DNA of 64,000 bases from an uncultured Pseudomonadota bacterium (GTDB lineage Bacteria > Pseudomonadota > Gammaproteobacteria > Steroidobacterales > Steroidobacteraceae). The notes under the pieces were generated by a model, which searched no databases, was not told the origin of the DNA, and was given only the letters and a program-made list of their open reading frames with translations. Below are positions 23,089-30,428 of this stretch, piece by piece. Every line of letters starts with the position of its first letter. The stretch's first letter is position 1. The DNA lies in contig CAIRLC010000031.1 of assembly GCA_903879335.1 (NCBI GenBank), positions 43,528-107,527 of the forward strand. Reading direction: 5' to 3'. Position numbers and translations under genes: made by a program.

Positions 23089-23424
23089 ATGAAGGTGTTC
23101 GCTGCATTTCTGTTCGTCCTGCTGCTGGCTCTACAGTATCGACTGTGGATCTCGGACGATGGCGTGCGATCTCTGGTGTCCTTGAAACGAGCAGTCGCGA
23201 CGCAGAAGCACGAGAACGAAGACCTCGCCCGCCGAAATTCTGACCTCGCGGGCGAGGTGAAAGACCTGAAGGAAGGTAATTCTGCGGTTGAAGAACGTGC
23301 CCGCTACGATTTGGGCATGGTCGGAGCCGCCGAAAGTTTTTATCAGATCATCGATGAGGATTCCCGCTCGGCGACTCCCGCGGCGGCTGCGGAGTCATCG
23401 CCGGTGCAGCGGACCTCGCACTGA
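23089..23424 (+). CDS. ftsB: Cell division protein FtsB
   Basis: FtsB is a small bitopic inner-membrane protein that joins FtsL and FtsQ at the septum and helps activate septal peptidoglycan synthesis. The 111-residue product has an N-terminal membrane segment (residues 2-19), the typical [15 protein letters not shown] sequence, a leucine-zipper-like coiled coil (about 30-70) and a short periplasmic tail with [20 protein letters not shown]. The family position between eno and ispD supports the call. The last 20 or so residues are Ala/Ser-rich and poorly conserved. Confidence 0.95.
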   Translation: MKVFAAFLFVLLLALQYRLWISDDGVRSLVSLKRAVATQKHENEDLARRNSDLAGEVKDLKEGNSAVEERARYDLGMVGAAESFYQIIDEDSRSATPAAAAESSPVQRTSH

Positions 23425-23434
23425 GGAATTCCCA

Positions 23435-24607
23435 ATGACGTCCAGCTACTGGGTCGTGATTCCGGCGGCCGGGGCCGGACGCCGGATGGGCGCTCGCGGC
23501 GTACCCAAGCAATATCTGCGTCTGGGCGACCGTGCGGTGATTGAGCATGCGGCTGCCCCATTTCTGGCGGACGCTCGATGCGGCGGCATCGTCTTTGCGC
23601 TGGCGGCGGATGACCACCATTTTAGAACTTTGTCACTCGCACGAGATTCTCGAGTGCACACCACGCTTGGCGGCCAAGAGCGCCGCGATTCGGTACTGGC
23701 TGGGTTGCGGGCGATCGACGCCCTGACCGGCACCGATCCATTGGTCCTCGTGCACGATGCGGCGCGCCCGTGCCTGCAGGCCGCATCCATAGCGGCTGTA
23801 TTGGCGGCTTCGGAGCAGCACGCGGACGGTGCGCTTTTAGCGGTGCGGATCAGCGATACCGTCAAGCGCTCGGATGTCCACGGGTATGTGGAGAACACGG
23901 TGGCGCGCGACGGCTTGTGGCGCGCGCAAACGCCGCAAGCCTTCCGATTGCGCCGCTTAATGATGGCGCTCGAGCGGAACCTGACCGCGACGGATGAGTC
24001 AGCGGCCATGGAAGCCATCGGCGCGCGACCCGCACTCGTGGCGGGGTCACCGGAGAATCTCAAAATCACTGAAGCGGCTGACTTGCCGTGGGCGCAGCAG
24101 ATATTGGCCGGAGGCCACCCCATGTCGGAACAACGGGTCGGGTTTGGACTTGACGTGCATGCGTTTGGTGACGGCGATCACGTCTGGTTGGGTGGGGTGC
24201 GCGTGCCACATGGCCAAGGCATCGTGGCGCATTCCGATGGTGACGTGATCTTGCATGCGCTGTGTGATGCATTGCTCGGGGCTGTAGGTCTTGGTGATAT
24301 CGGACAACACTTTCCGGATACGGATCCGCAATGGAAAGGCGCCGCGAGCGTTCATTTTCTGCGCCATGTGCTCCAGCTGGTGGCGGAGCGAGGATTTCAA
24401 TTGGTGAACGCGGATGTCACCCTGGTTGGCGAAGCACCTCGGTTAGCGCCACACCGCGACCGTATTCGTGCGACGCTGGCGACTGAATTAGGCGTTTCTG
24501 AGGATCGAGTGAACTTGAAAGCAACAACGACTGAGAAACTTGGCTACTTGGGACGTCGGGAAGGGTTAGCCGCTCAGGTGGTCGTGCTCGTGGCGAGCCG
24601 CGCATGA
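23435..24607 (+). CDS. ispDF: Bifunctional IspD-IspF fusion: MEP cytidylyltransferase / MEcPP synthase
   Basis: One uninterrupted frame of 390 residues carries two complete MEP-pathway enzymes. Residues 1-229 are IspD (4-diphosphocytidyl-ME synthase): [12 protein letters not shown] near 8, PKQYLRLG near 22, [11 protein letters not shown] near 105, and the terminal [18 protein letters not shown]. From Met230 the sequence is IspF (cyclodiphosphate synthase): [13 protein letters not shown] holds the metal-binding Asp and His, then [18 protein letters not shown] and [13 protein letters not shown]. No stop separates them, whereas most gammaproteobacteria have overlapping separate genes. A strong internal Shine-Dalgarno sequence precedes the IspF Met, so free IspF may also be made. 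A missed one-base error could also produce such a fusion. Confidence 0.93.
   Translation: MTSSYWVVIPAAGAGRRMGARGVPKQYLRLGDRAVIEHAAAPFLADARCGGIVFALAADDHHFRTLSLARDSRVHTTLGGQERRDSVLAGLRAIDALTGTDPLVLVHDAARPCLQAASIAAVLAASEQHADGALLAVRISDTVKRSDVHGYVENTVARDGLWRAQTPQAFRLRRLMMALERNLTATDESAAMEAIGARPALVAGSPENLKITEAADLPWAQQILAGGHPMSEQRVGFGLDVHAFGDGDHVWLGGVRVPHGQGIVAHSDGDVILHALCDALLGAVGLGDIGQHFPDTDPQWKGAASVHFLRHVLQLVAERGFQLVNADVTLVGEAPRLAPHRDRIRATLATELGVSEDRVNLKATTTEKLGYLGRREGLAAQVVVLVASRA
24110..24124 (+). promoter_or_regulatory. Internal ribosome binding site and ATG for IspF within ispDF
   Basis: GGAGG at 24110-24114 is seven bases before ATG 24122, which is the natural first codon of IspF. Initiation here would give a 161-residue IspF, close to the usual 157-160. 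It may be a relic of separate genes or may allow both fused and free IspF. Confidence 0.55.
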
Positions 24608-25668
24608 GCGATCATTTACGGCGCTGCGCACTGACACCGCCGCGTGCTCATGGCGCCCCGCTCGGACGTGCAATCCTGAAATCCATGGCCGAGGACTTCG
24701 TGGTCGATGAAGTGCTCGGCTTTGCCGCTGATGGCGGCGTCGGTCACCGCTTGATCCAAGTTGAGAAGCGAGGCGTCGATACGCTGTATGCCGTTAAGTT
24801 GTTAGCGCGCCATGCGGGTGTATCCCAGCGGGATATCGGTTTCGCCGGTCTCAAAGATCGCCACGCTGTCGCGCGTCAGTGGTTCACTGTGCCCGCCGGT
24901 CGGATACCCGTCGACTGGAGCACTCTCGCCGATGAGCGCTTGCGGGTGTGTGCGGATGAAGGGCACTCGCGCAAGTTGCGTCGCGGTGCGTTGCGTGGCA
25001 ATCGTTTCCACTTGCGGTTGCGAGATGTGCAGGTGGATCCGAGCGCATTGGCGCAGCGGGTGGAGTTATTGCGCACGCAAGGCGTACCGAATTACTTTGG
25101 CCCGCAACGATTTGGACGCGATGGCGACAACATCACCGACGCCTTGCGTTGGTCCGCCGGTGGCGAGTTGCCGCGGGGGCGCGAAGCGCGAGCCTTTGTC
25201 TACTCAGCATCGCGGTCGCTGCTCTTCAACGCCGTCCTCGCATCTCGAGTCGACGGCGACACCTGGGCGCAATTATTGCCCGGCGAGCGCGTCAATCTTG
25301 CCGGTCGCAACAGTTGGTTCGTGGCTGATGCCATCGATGAGACCTTGTTGGAGCGCCTGTCTCGGCACGATATCCACCCGACCGGTCCGATGCCGGGTCG
25401 GGGCGATGGGCCGGAGGGGGAAGCTGGAGACTTAGAGAAGGCCGTATTAGCGCCTTATGCGTCGCTGGTCGCTGCGCTTGCCGCCGAGGGCGTGGATGCC
25501 GCGCGGCGCGCACTGCGCATGGTGCCTGAGGACTGTACCGCCGAGATTGACGGCGATGTGGTGTCGCTGACCTTTGCGCTACCGGCGGGCAGTTACGCCA
25601 CGATGGTGGTGCGCGAATTATTTGATACGGACGCCTTCGGTGAAGGTGGCGAAGATGCTTCGAGTTGA
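24604..25668 (+). CDS. truD: tRNA pseudouridine(13) synthase TruD
   Basis: TruD converts U13 of tRNA(Glu) to pseudouridine. The catalytic Asp is Asp85 in the family motif [16 protein letters not shown]; other conserved parts are [11 protein letters not shown] near 30, [18 protein letters not shown] near 125 and [15 protein letters not shown] near 160. The 354 residues match the family. ATG at 24604 overlaps the ispDF stop by four bases, keeping the ispD-ispF-truD order of enteric bacteria. Its 3' end overlaps the next gene by 14 bases. Confidence 0.97.
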   Translation: MSDHLRRCALTPPRAHGAPLGRAILKSMAEDFVVDEVLGFAADGGVGHRLIQVEKRGVDTLYAVKLLARHAGVSQRDIGFAGLKDRHAVARQWFTVPAGRIPVDWSTLADERLRVCADEGHSRKLRRGALRGNRFHLRLRDVQVDPSALAQRVELLRTQGVPNYFGPQRFGRDGDNITDALRWSAGGELPRGREARAFVYSASRSLLFNAVLASRVDGDTWAQLLPGERVNLAGRNSWFVADAIDETLLERLSRHDIHPTGPMPGRGDGPEGEAGDLEKAVLAPYASLVAALAAEGVDAARRALRMVPEDCTAEIDGDVVSLTFALPAGSYATMVVRELFDTDAFGEGGEDASS

Positions 25669-26422
25669 GGATCAGGCGGATATCCGCGTACTCAGACTGG
25701 ATCGTGCGCCCGTCAACGCCTTGGATCAGTCGCTCTTGCAGGCGATCGCTACGGCCGTCAGCGCGGCCCCGAGCGACGGGGCGCGAGGCCTGATCCTCAC
25801 GGGTTCTGGCCATCGTTTCAGTGCGGGCTTAGACCTGCGCGCGCTCTTGGCGGCGGATGCCGACGGGCTGAGCCAATTTCTCGGCGCCTTTTTAGATTGT
25901 CTGTATGCGCTCGCAGCATCGACGGTGCCGGTCGTTGCCGCCATCAATGGCCACAGTCCCGCCGGCGGCGCCGTGCTCGCCTTGCACTGTGATCGACGCA
26001 TCATGATCGCCACGGACGCCCTTATCGGCCTCAATGAGGTGGCCGTTGGACTCTGTCCGGGCCCGCTGATTCATCAAGTTTTAGTCCGAATGGTCGGACA
26101 ACGCCACGCAGGAAGCATGCTGACCAGTGGCGTGATGCTCAGTGCAGGGGAGGCCCACACCATGGGCCTCGTGGATGAGCTCGTCGAGCCTCACGCCTTG
26201 GAGGAGCGGGCCCTGAGTTGGTTGCGGGGTGTAGTTGCGCTGCCGAAACACGCGTACGACACCACGCGCAGACTGGTTCGGGCTGACTTGGTGCGCCTCC
26301 TCGCAACGGCCGTTGGAGCTGAGCGTGCGGCTATCACCGCTGCTTTCGTACGCGATTGGCTCAATGAGGAAACCCGCACCACGCTGATGCAGGTGCTCGC
26401 GCGTCGTACTAGCGGTCGCTGA
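25655..26422 (+). CDS. Enoyl-CoA hydratase/isomerase family protein, possibly delta3,delta2-enoyl-CoA isomerase
   Basis: This 255-residue crotonase-fold protein has the two oxyanion-hole regions GSGHRFSAGLDL near residue 50 and AINGHSPAGGAVLALHCDRR near 92. Only one catalytic acid is evident, Glu128 in IGLNEVAVGL; the other usual hydratase Glu is replaced by a non-acidic residue. This pattern resembles mitochondrial ECI1-type isomerases, which move the double bond of unsaturated acyl-CoAs during beta-oxidation, so isomerase is preferred over hydratase. The ATG at 25655 has GGTGG seven bases upstream and overlaps truD by 14 bases. Its place between truD and surE is not part of the enteric order. 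The exact substrate is unknown. Confidence 0.8.
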   Translation: MLRVEDQADIRVLRLDRAPVNALDQSLLQAIATAVSAAPSDGARGLILTGSGHRFSAGLDLRALLAADADGLSQFLGAFLDCLYALAASTVPVVAAINGHSPAGGAVLALHCDRRIMIATDALIGLNEVAVGLCPGPLIHQVLVRMVGQRHAGSMLTSGVMLSAGEAHTMGLVDELVEPHALEERALSWLRGVVALPKHAYDTTRRLVRADLVRLLATAVGAERAAITAAFVRDWLNEETRTTLMQVLARRTSGR

Positions 26423-26942
26423 GTAAGACGTAGACGGCGCCCGTGCCGCCATCGCGGCGCGGTGCGGAGGCGAATGCGATCACGGCGTCCACCTTCCTTA
26501 ACCAGACGTTGACCGCGTGCTTCAGCACCGGACCACGCGGACCCGAGCGTAAGCCCTTGCCGTGCACCACCCGAACACAGTGCAATCGGCGTCCCAAGGC
26601 TTCGTGCAGGAACGCCCGCAGGGCATCGCGGGCCATGAGCGCTGTTAAGCCGTGTAAGTCGATTTCGTCTTCGACCGCGAACTCGCCACGGCGCAGGCGT
26701 TCGAGCAATCGGGCTGGGACGCCGCCGCGACGAAAGAGTAATTCGTCACCGGTTTCTACCATCCAGTCGCCTGGCGCCAGTTCGAGGCTCTCCAAGAGCG
26801 CCTGTTCGTCATCCATGCGACGAAAACGGGCGCGGGGACTTGGTCTGGGTTCTGCGGGTGGCGTAGGGTGGGGTGGCAAAGGACGCACGTCCGCCACCGC
26901 GGTGCGGAACGCGTTGTCGTGGTCTTTGTCGTCGTGGCTCAT
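26409..26942 (-). CDS. Smr-domain protein (SmrA/SmrB-like)
   Basis: The C-terminal Smr domain (about residues 93-177) shows the family signatures EIDLHGLTALMARDAL, RVVHGKGLRSG and GGTGAVYVLL. Smr domains are nucleases; E. coli SmrB cuts mRNA at collided ribosomes. The N-terminal part is acidic then Pro/Arg-rich (PLPPHPTPPAEPRPSPRARF), typical of gammaproteobacterial SmrA/B. I chose the ATG at 26942 (177 aa); a TTG at 26996 would add 18 residues, and neither has a clear Shine-Dalgarno site. The gene is convergent with the isomerase gene, overlapping it by 14 bases, and divergent from surE. SmrA and SmrB cannot be told apart by eye. Confidence 0.88.
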   Translation of the reverse strand: MSHDDKDHDNAFRTAVADVRPLPPHPTPPAEPRPSPRARFRRMDDEQALLESLELAPGDWMVETGDELLFRRGGVPARLLERLRRGEFAVEDEIDLHGLTALMARDALRAFLHEALGRRLHCVRVVHGKGLRSGPRGPVLKHAVNVWLRKVDAVIAFASAPRRDGGTGAVYVLLSDR

Positions 26943-26956
26943 GGCGCGTGGGCCCG

Positions 26957-26987
26957 TTCGCAACCCGGTCGGTCGTTCCAGTATAGT
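26957..26987 (+). promoter_or_regulatory. Possible surE promoter
   Basis: TATAGT (26982-26987) matches five of six -10 positions and lies 15 bases before the surE ATG. A weak -35-like TTCGCA is at 26957-26962 with a long 19-base spacer. It lies in the divergent gap between the Smr-domain gene and surE, where a promoter is expected. Confidence 0.35.
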
Positions 26988-27002
26988 GGCGGGCAATCCC
27001 GT

Positions 27003-27761
27003 ATGAATATTCTCCTTAGCAATGATGACGGTTGGCGCGCGGATGGCTTGCGCGCACTCGAGGCCGCCTTGGCCGGGCTCGGGCGCCTGACTGTGGTCGC
27101 TCCGGACCGCAATCGGTCCGCGGCGTCAAACTCGTTGACGATCGAAACCCCGATCCGGGTCGTAGAGCAGGACGATCGTCGCTATGCGATCAACGGCACG
27201 CCGACTGATTGCGTGCATTTGGCGCTATCGGGCTTATTTGAGGATGAGCATCATCTCGTGGTCTCCGGGATCAATGACGGCGCTAACCTCGGCGATGACG
27301 TGCTCTATTCCGGAACGGTTGCGGCAGCGATGGAAGGCCGATTTTTAGGCCTGCCGAGTGTCGCCATCTCCTTGGTCCATGATGGTGAGCCCAAGCGCCA
27401 CTTTGAAACGGCAGGGCGCGTGGCTTGCGAACTGGTGGAACGACTCATCGCGACGCCGCTGCAGTCTGTGAGTTTGCTGAACGTCAATGTCCCGAATTTG
27501 CCCTATGAGTCCATACAAGGCACCCGCGTGACCCGCCTCGGCGTCCGCCACCGCGCGCAACCGGTGGTGCACGGTCGTGATCCGCGCGGGCGCCCAGTGT
27601 ATTGGGTGGGTGCGCCAGGCGCCGGTCAAGACGCAGGTCCCGGGACGGACTTTCACGCCGTTGATCACGGCTATGTTTCGGTCACACCCTTGCAGTTCGA
27701 TCTGACGCGGCATACGGCGCTGCCGCGCCTTGAAGCTTGGTTGTCGCCTGACGATGTCTGA
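27003..27761 (+). CDS. surE: 5'/3'-nucleotidase SurE
   Basis: SurE is a metal-dependent phosphatase acting on nucleoside monophosphates and important in stationary phase. The metal site is at the very N-terminus, MNILLSNDDG (Asp8 and Asp9), with NRSAASNSLT near residue 38, NGTPTDCVHLA near 67 and SGINDGANLGDDVLYSGTVA near 86. The 252 residues fit the family. The ATG at 27003 is fixed by these motifs, although the frame is open further upstream. The stop lies eight bases inside pcm. The surE-pcm-nlpD order is the classical gammaproteobacterial one. Confidence 0.97.
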   Translation: MNILLSNDDGWRADGLRALEAALAGLGRLTVVAPDRNRSAASNSLTIETPIRVVEQDDRRYAINGTPTDCVHLALSGLFEDEHHLVVSGINDGANLGDDVLYSGTVAAAMEGRFLGLPSVAISLVHDGEPKRHFETAGRVACELVERLIATPLQSVSLLNVNVPNLPYESIQGTRVTRLGVRHRAQPVVHGRDPRGRPVYWVGAPGAGQDAGPGTDFHAVDHGYVSVTPLQFDLTRHTALPRLEAWLSPDDV

Positions 27762-28419
27762 TTCGCGATCGGCCGGTATCGGGTTCACCTCGGCAAGAAC
27801 GCGGGAGCGGCTGATCCAGCGTTTACGGGATCAGGGCATCCGCGACGAGCGGGTCTTGGAGCGTATTCGCTCGGTACCGCGTCATTTGTTTGTGGATGAG
27901 GCCTTGGCCACGCGCGCCTATGAGGACACCTCACTGCCGATCGGCTACGGCCAGACCATCTCTCAACCCTATGTGGTTGCCCGAATGACCGAAGCCCTGA
28001 CCGCCGGCGTTGAATTGCGCAACGTGCTTGAAGTGGGTACCGGCTGTGGCTACCAGACCACCGTCTTAGCGCCGCTGGTGTCGCAGTTGTTCAGTATCGA
28101 GCGCGTCTTGCCCATCCTCGAGCGCACTCGCGAGCGACTAACCGAGTTTGGCTTGACGAACGTCCGACTGCGACATGGCGATGGCTTTGCCGGTTGGAAG
28201 GCTTATGGCCCCTTCGACGGGATTATCGTCGCGGCGGCGCCACCAACGGTACCCGAGGCCTTGCTCTATCAACTGTCTCCTCGTGGGGGGCGGCTCGTCA
28301 TCCCGGTGGGGCCCGATGGAGCGCAGGACTTATTACGGATTACGCGGCGCGACGACAACCTGATTCGCGAGCGTCTTGGGATCGTGAGTTTTGTGCCCTT
28401 GCTGGCGGGGATCGCGTGA
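27754..28419 (+). CDS. pcm: Protein-L-isoaspartate O-methyltransferase
   Basis: Pcm methylates isoaspartyl residues in aged proteins using S-adenosylmethionine, starting their repair. The 221 residues include PRHLFVDEALATRAYEDTSL near residue 41, the active-site ISQPYVVARM near 68, and the SAM-binding VLEVGTGCGYQTTVLAPL near 90, then DGFAGWKAYGPFDGIIV near 140. The ATG at 27754 overlaps surE by eight bases. It is part of the surE-pcm-nlpD set linked to stationary-phase survival. Confidence 0.97.
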   Translation: MSDSRSAGIGFTSARTRERLIQRLRDQGIRDERVLERIRSVPRHLFVDEALATRAYEDTSLPIGYGQTISQPYVVARMTEALTAGVELRNVLEVGTGCGYQTTVLAPLVSQLFSIERVLPILERTRERLTEFGLTNVRLRHGDGFAGWKAYGPFDGIIVAAAPPTVPEALLYQLSPRGGRLVIPVGPDGAQDLLRITRRDDNLIRERLGIVSFVPLLAGIA

Positions 28420-29108
28420 CCCCGATGATTCGGCAGCCAATGGCGACGCTGCTGGTGTGGCTTGCGCTCTGCTTGGGTGCCTGCACCTCAGCGCCGGTAC
28501 GTCCCCTCAGTGGTGGGAGCGAGGAGGCAGCCTATGTCGTCCAAGCCGGCGATACTTTGTATTCGATCAGCTTTCGACGCGGACTCGATTATCGGGAAGT
28601 GGCTCGTTGGAACGGCATCGGCACCGACTATCGAATCTACATCGGTCAAAAATTAGTCTTGCAGTCGCCCGCCGGTGAGGTCCCGCCAGTCACCAGTCGA
28701 GCGGAGCCTACGGCGATTGCCGAGTCGCCGCCGAGCGCCACGCCGCATTGGACGTGGCCGACTGAGGGCCCGGTGCTCGGTAGCGTCTCCCAGCCCTTGG
28801 GTGGCGTCGGCTTACGCTTGGGCGGCCAAGCGAATGCCGAGATTCGCGCCGCCGCGGCCGGACGGGTGGTCTACACCGGGTCTGGATTGCGCGCGTACGG
28901 GTTATTGGTCATCGTGAAGCATGACGAGACTTGGTTATCGGCCTATGGCTATAACCGGGAGATTCTGGTGCACGAAGGCGATACCGTGCGTGAGGGCCAA
29001 CCCATTGCGCGCATGGGCGAGGGTCCAGGCGTCGCGCCCATGTTGTATTTTGAGATTCGATCGCAAGGCAAACCCGTCGATCCGCTCAAATATCTACCGC
29101 GGCGGTAA
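28416..29108 (+). CDS. nlpD: NlpD-type murein hydrolase activator lipoprotein
   Basis: NlpD-type lipoproteins activate the amidase AmiC at the septum. The product has a signal peptide with lipobox LGAC (Cys near residue 24), a LysM domain (YVVQAGDTLYSISFRRG from about 42 to 85) and a C-terminal LytM/M23 domain (about 115-230). The M23 zinc ligands are degenerate: YGYN stands where active enzymes have His, and LYFEIR replaces LHFEIR, so it is probably an activator and not an enzyme. I chose GTG at 28416, overlapping the pcm stop; ATGs at 28425 and 28440 are alternatives. rpoS, the usual next gene, is absent. Confidence 0.9.
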   Translation: MTPMIRQPMATLLVWLALCLGACTSAPVRPLSGGSEEAAYVVQAGDTLYSISFRRGLDYREVARWNGIGTDYRIYIGQKLVLQSPAGEVPPVTSRAEPTAIAESPPSATPHWTWPTEGPVLGSVSQPLGGVGLRLGGQANAEIRAAAAGRVVYTGSGLRAYGLLVIVKHDETWLSAYGYNREILVHEGDTVREGQPIARMGEGPGVAPMLYFEIRSQGKPVDPLKYLPRR

Positions 29109-29115
29109 ATCTCAT

Positions 29116-29484
29116 TCAACCGAGCAGGGCGGCGAGCACCACGGGTCGGCCGTCGCCCACCAAGACGTTGTAGGTTCGCGCGGCTCCCCCCAAGTCCATC
29201 ACCTCAATGCCGACCCGTCGCGCCATGGCGTGGTACAGCAGCGCCGGTGCTGGGAATTGCTGCCGCGCCCCGGTCGCCAAGAGCACAAGCTCCGGCTTCA
29301 GTGCCAGAACGACGTCTAGGTCGTTCGTGCTAAGGTCCGCCACGCTGCGCGCGGACCATGGCACGACTTGCTCGGGGGTGATGATCACGCTCGTGGCGTA
29401 GTGTTCTGAGCCGATCCACAAACCGTCCTCGCCGTAGCGGGTGACGAGTTTGACGCCAGGCATTGTTTCTTGTGCAAACCTCAT
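29116..29484 (-). CDS. Mth938-like domain protein (DUF498 family)
   Basis: This 122-residue protein belongs to the Mth938/NDUFAF3-like family of small single-domain proteins (DUF498/DUF598). Recognisable parts are GSEHYATSVIITPEQVVPW near residue 30 and the ELVLLATGARQQFPAPALL segment followed by GIEVMDLGGAARTYNVL. Eukaryotic relatives help assemble respiratory complex I; the bacterial role is not established. The ATG at 29484 is preferred; an upstream ATG at 29502 would add six residues. It is convergent with nlpD (seven-base gap) and divergent from the RpfE-like gene with only 20 bases between starts. Confidence 0.82.
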   Translation of the reverse strand: MRFAQETMPGVKLVTRYGEDGLWIGSEHYATSVIITPEQVVPWSARSVADLSTNDLDVVLALKPELVLLATGARQQFPAPALLYHAMARRVGIEVMDLGGAARTYNVLVGDGRPVVLAALLG

Positions 29485-29504
29485 CCCGATACGATACCGC
29501 ATTC

Positions 29505-30428
29505 ATGTACCACCTCAACGTCGCCGTCACCGACTTAGTCCCGCCGCAATCCGGTGCGGTGGCGAATTTGCCGCGTCTACCCATCCTCGAAGGCCTGATG
29601 GCGCGCGCGTCGTCCCGTGTAGCGACCGTGGATTGGCGTCATTGGGCGCTCGAGCGCTTGGGTTGCACGGTGTCGGGGCGGACAGCGGCGGTCGCACGCC
29701 TGATGGCCGAACGCGCTGGCGCGAGCGTTGAGGGGAAGTCTTGGTTCATCCTGAGTCCCCTGCATCTGGTGGCCGGTATGACGACCGTGCACCACCATGC
29801 CGCAGGTCCAGTGCCTTTGGACGGGCCGACTGCGCAGTCGGTAGCGGTGGCACTGGCCCGGGATTTTAGCGACCCGGAATTTGAATTCTTGGCGGTTGGC
29901 GACCTGATCCTGCTCGGGATCCAGGGCGTTTTGAGCGTGGAGACGCAGGATCCGGCGCGTTTGGCCGGGCGCGATCTTGCTGAGGGTTTCGCGCGTGGCG
30001 CGGATGCGCGTCGACTGGCCCGACTGGGTGGTGAGTTTGAGCTCTGGCTCCATGGTCGGTCGCTCACCGGGCGGGATGGCCGCTCGGTGCAGGCACTCCA
30101 TCCGTGGGGACACGGGGATGCCCGGGTGATTGTCGGGGCGCAGTCGCCGCGTTTACTGGCGGACGATCCGATATTGCGCGCGGCCAGCGGGGCGTCGAGC
30201 GAGCCCTCATCAGCCTTAGACGTGTGGTCGGTCAGTGAACTGCTGACTGCCGGTCGCGGGTTTGTAGACGCCGATGCGCACTGGGCCGCGCCCTTACGAG
30301 CACGTCTCCATGACGGCGAGATCCGGTCGGTGGATCTGCATATGGGCACACGTATTTTTCGCATGGAGAGCGGTCAATGGTTGCGATTCTGGCGCCGCGT
30401 CAGGCCGTGGTGGGAGCAACTGGGATGA
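29505..30428 (+). CDS. RpfE-type conserved protein upstream of recJ
   Basis: I do not recognise an enzymatic motif in this 307-residue protein. Position and general sequence (short MYHLNVAVTDLVPP start, a middle LSPLHLVAGMTTVHHHAAG segment, HPWGHGDARVIVGAQSP near 205) suggest the family found next to recJ in Xanthomonas and other proteobacteria, called RpfE-type regulatory protein or loosely phosphoglycerate-mutase-like. In Xanthomonas rpfE lies in the region of the rpf quorum-sensing genes, but its function is poorly defined. No signal peptide or membrane segment is visible. The stop overlaps the recJ ATG by four bases, so co-expression with recJ is likely. The RpfE assignment is from memory of context. 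Confidence 0.6.
   Translation: MYHLNVAVTDLVPPQSGAVANLPRLPILEGLMARASSRVATVDWRHWALERLGCTVSGRTAAVARLMAERAGASVEGKSWFILSPLHLVAGMTTVHHHAAGPVPLDGPTAQSVAVALARDFSDPEFEFLAVGDLILLGIQGVLSVETQDPARLAGRDLAEGFARGADARRLARLGGEFELWLHGRSLTGRDGRSVQALHPWGHGDARVIVGAQSPRLLADDPILRAASGASSEPSSALDVWSVSELLTAGRGFVDADAHWAAPLRARLHDGEIRSVDLHMGTRIFRMESGQWLRFWRRVRPWWEQLG

Noticed and set aside
25655..26422. The crotonase gene as an RpfF-type DSF synthase, given the nearby RpfE-like gene
   Set aside because: RpfF needs two catalytic Glu residues; the position of the first is non-acidic here and only Glu128 is present. The sequence is shorter and resembles ECI1-type isomerases.
28750..29108. The nlpD product as an active M23 endopeptidase
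   Set aside because: The zinc-ligand histidines are replaced (YGYN, LYFEIR), matching the non-enzymatic amidase activators.
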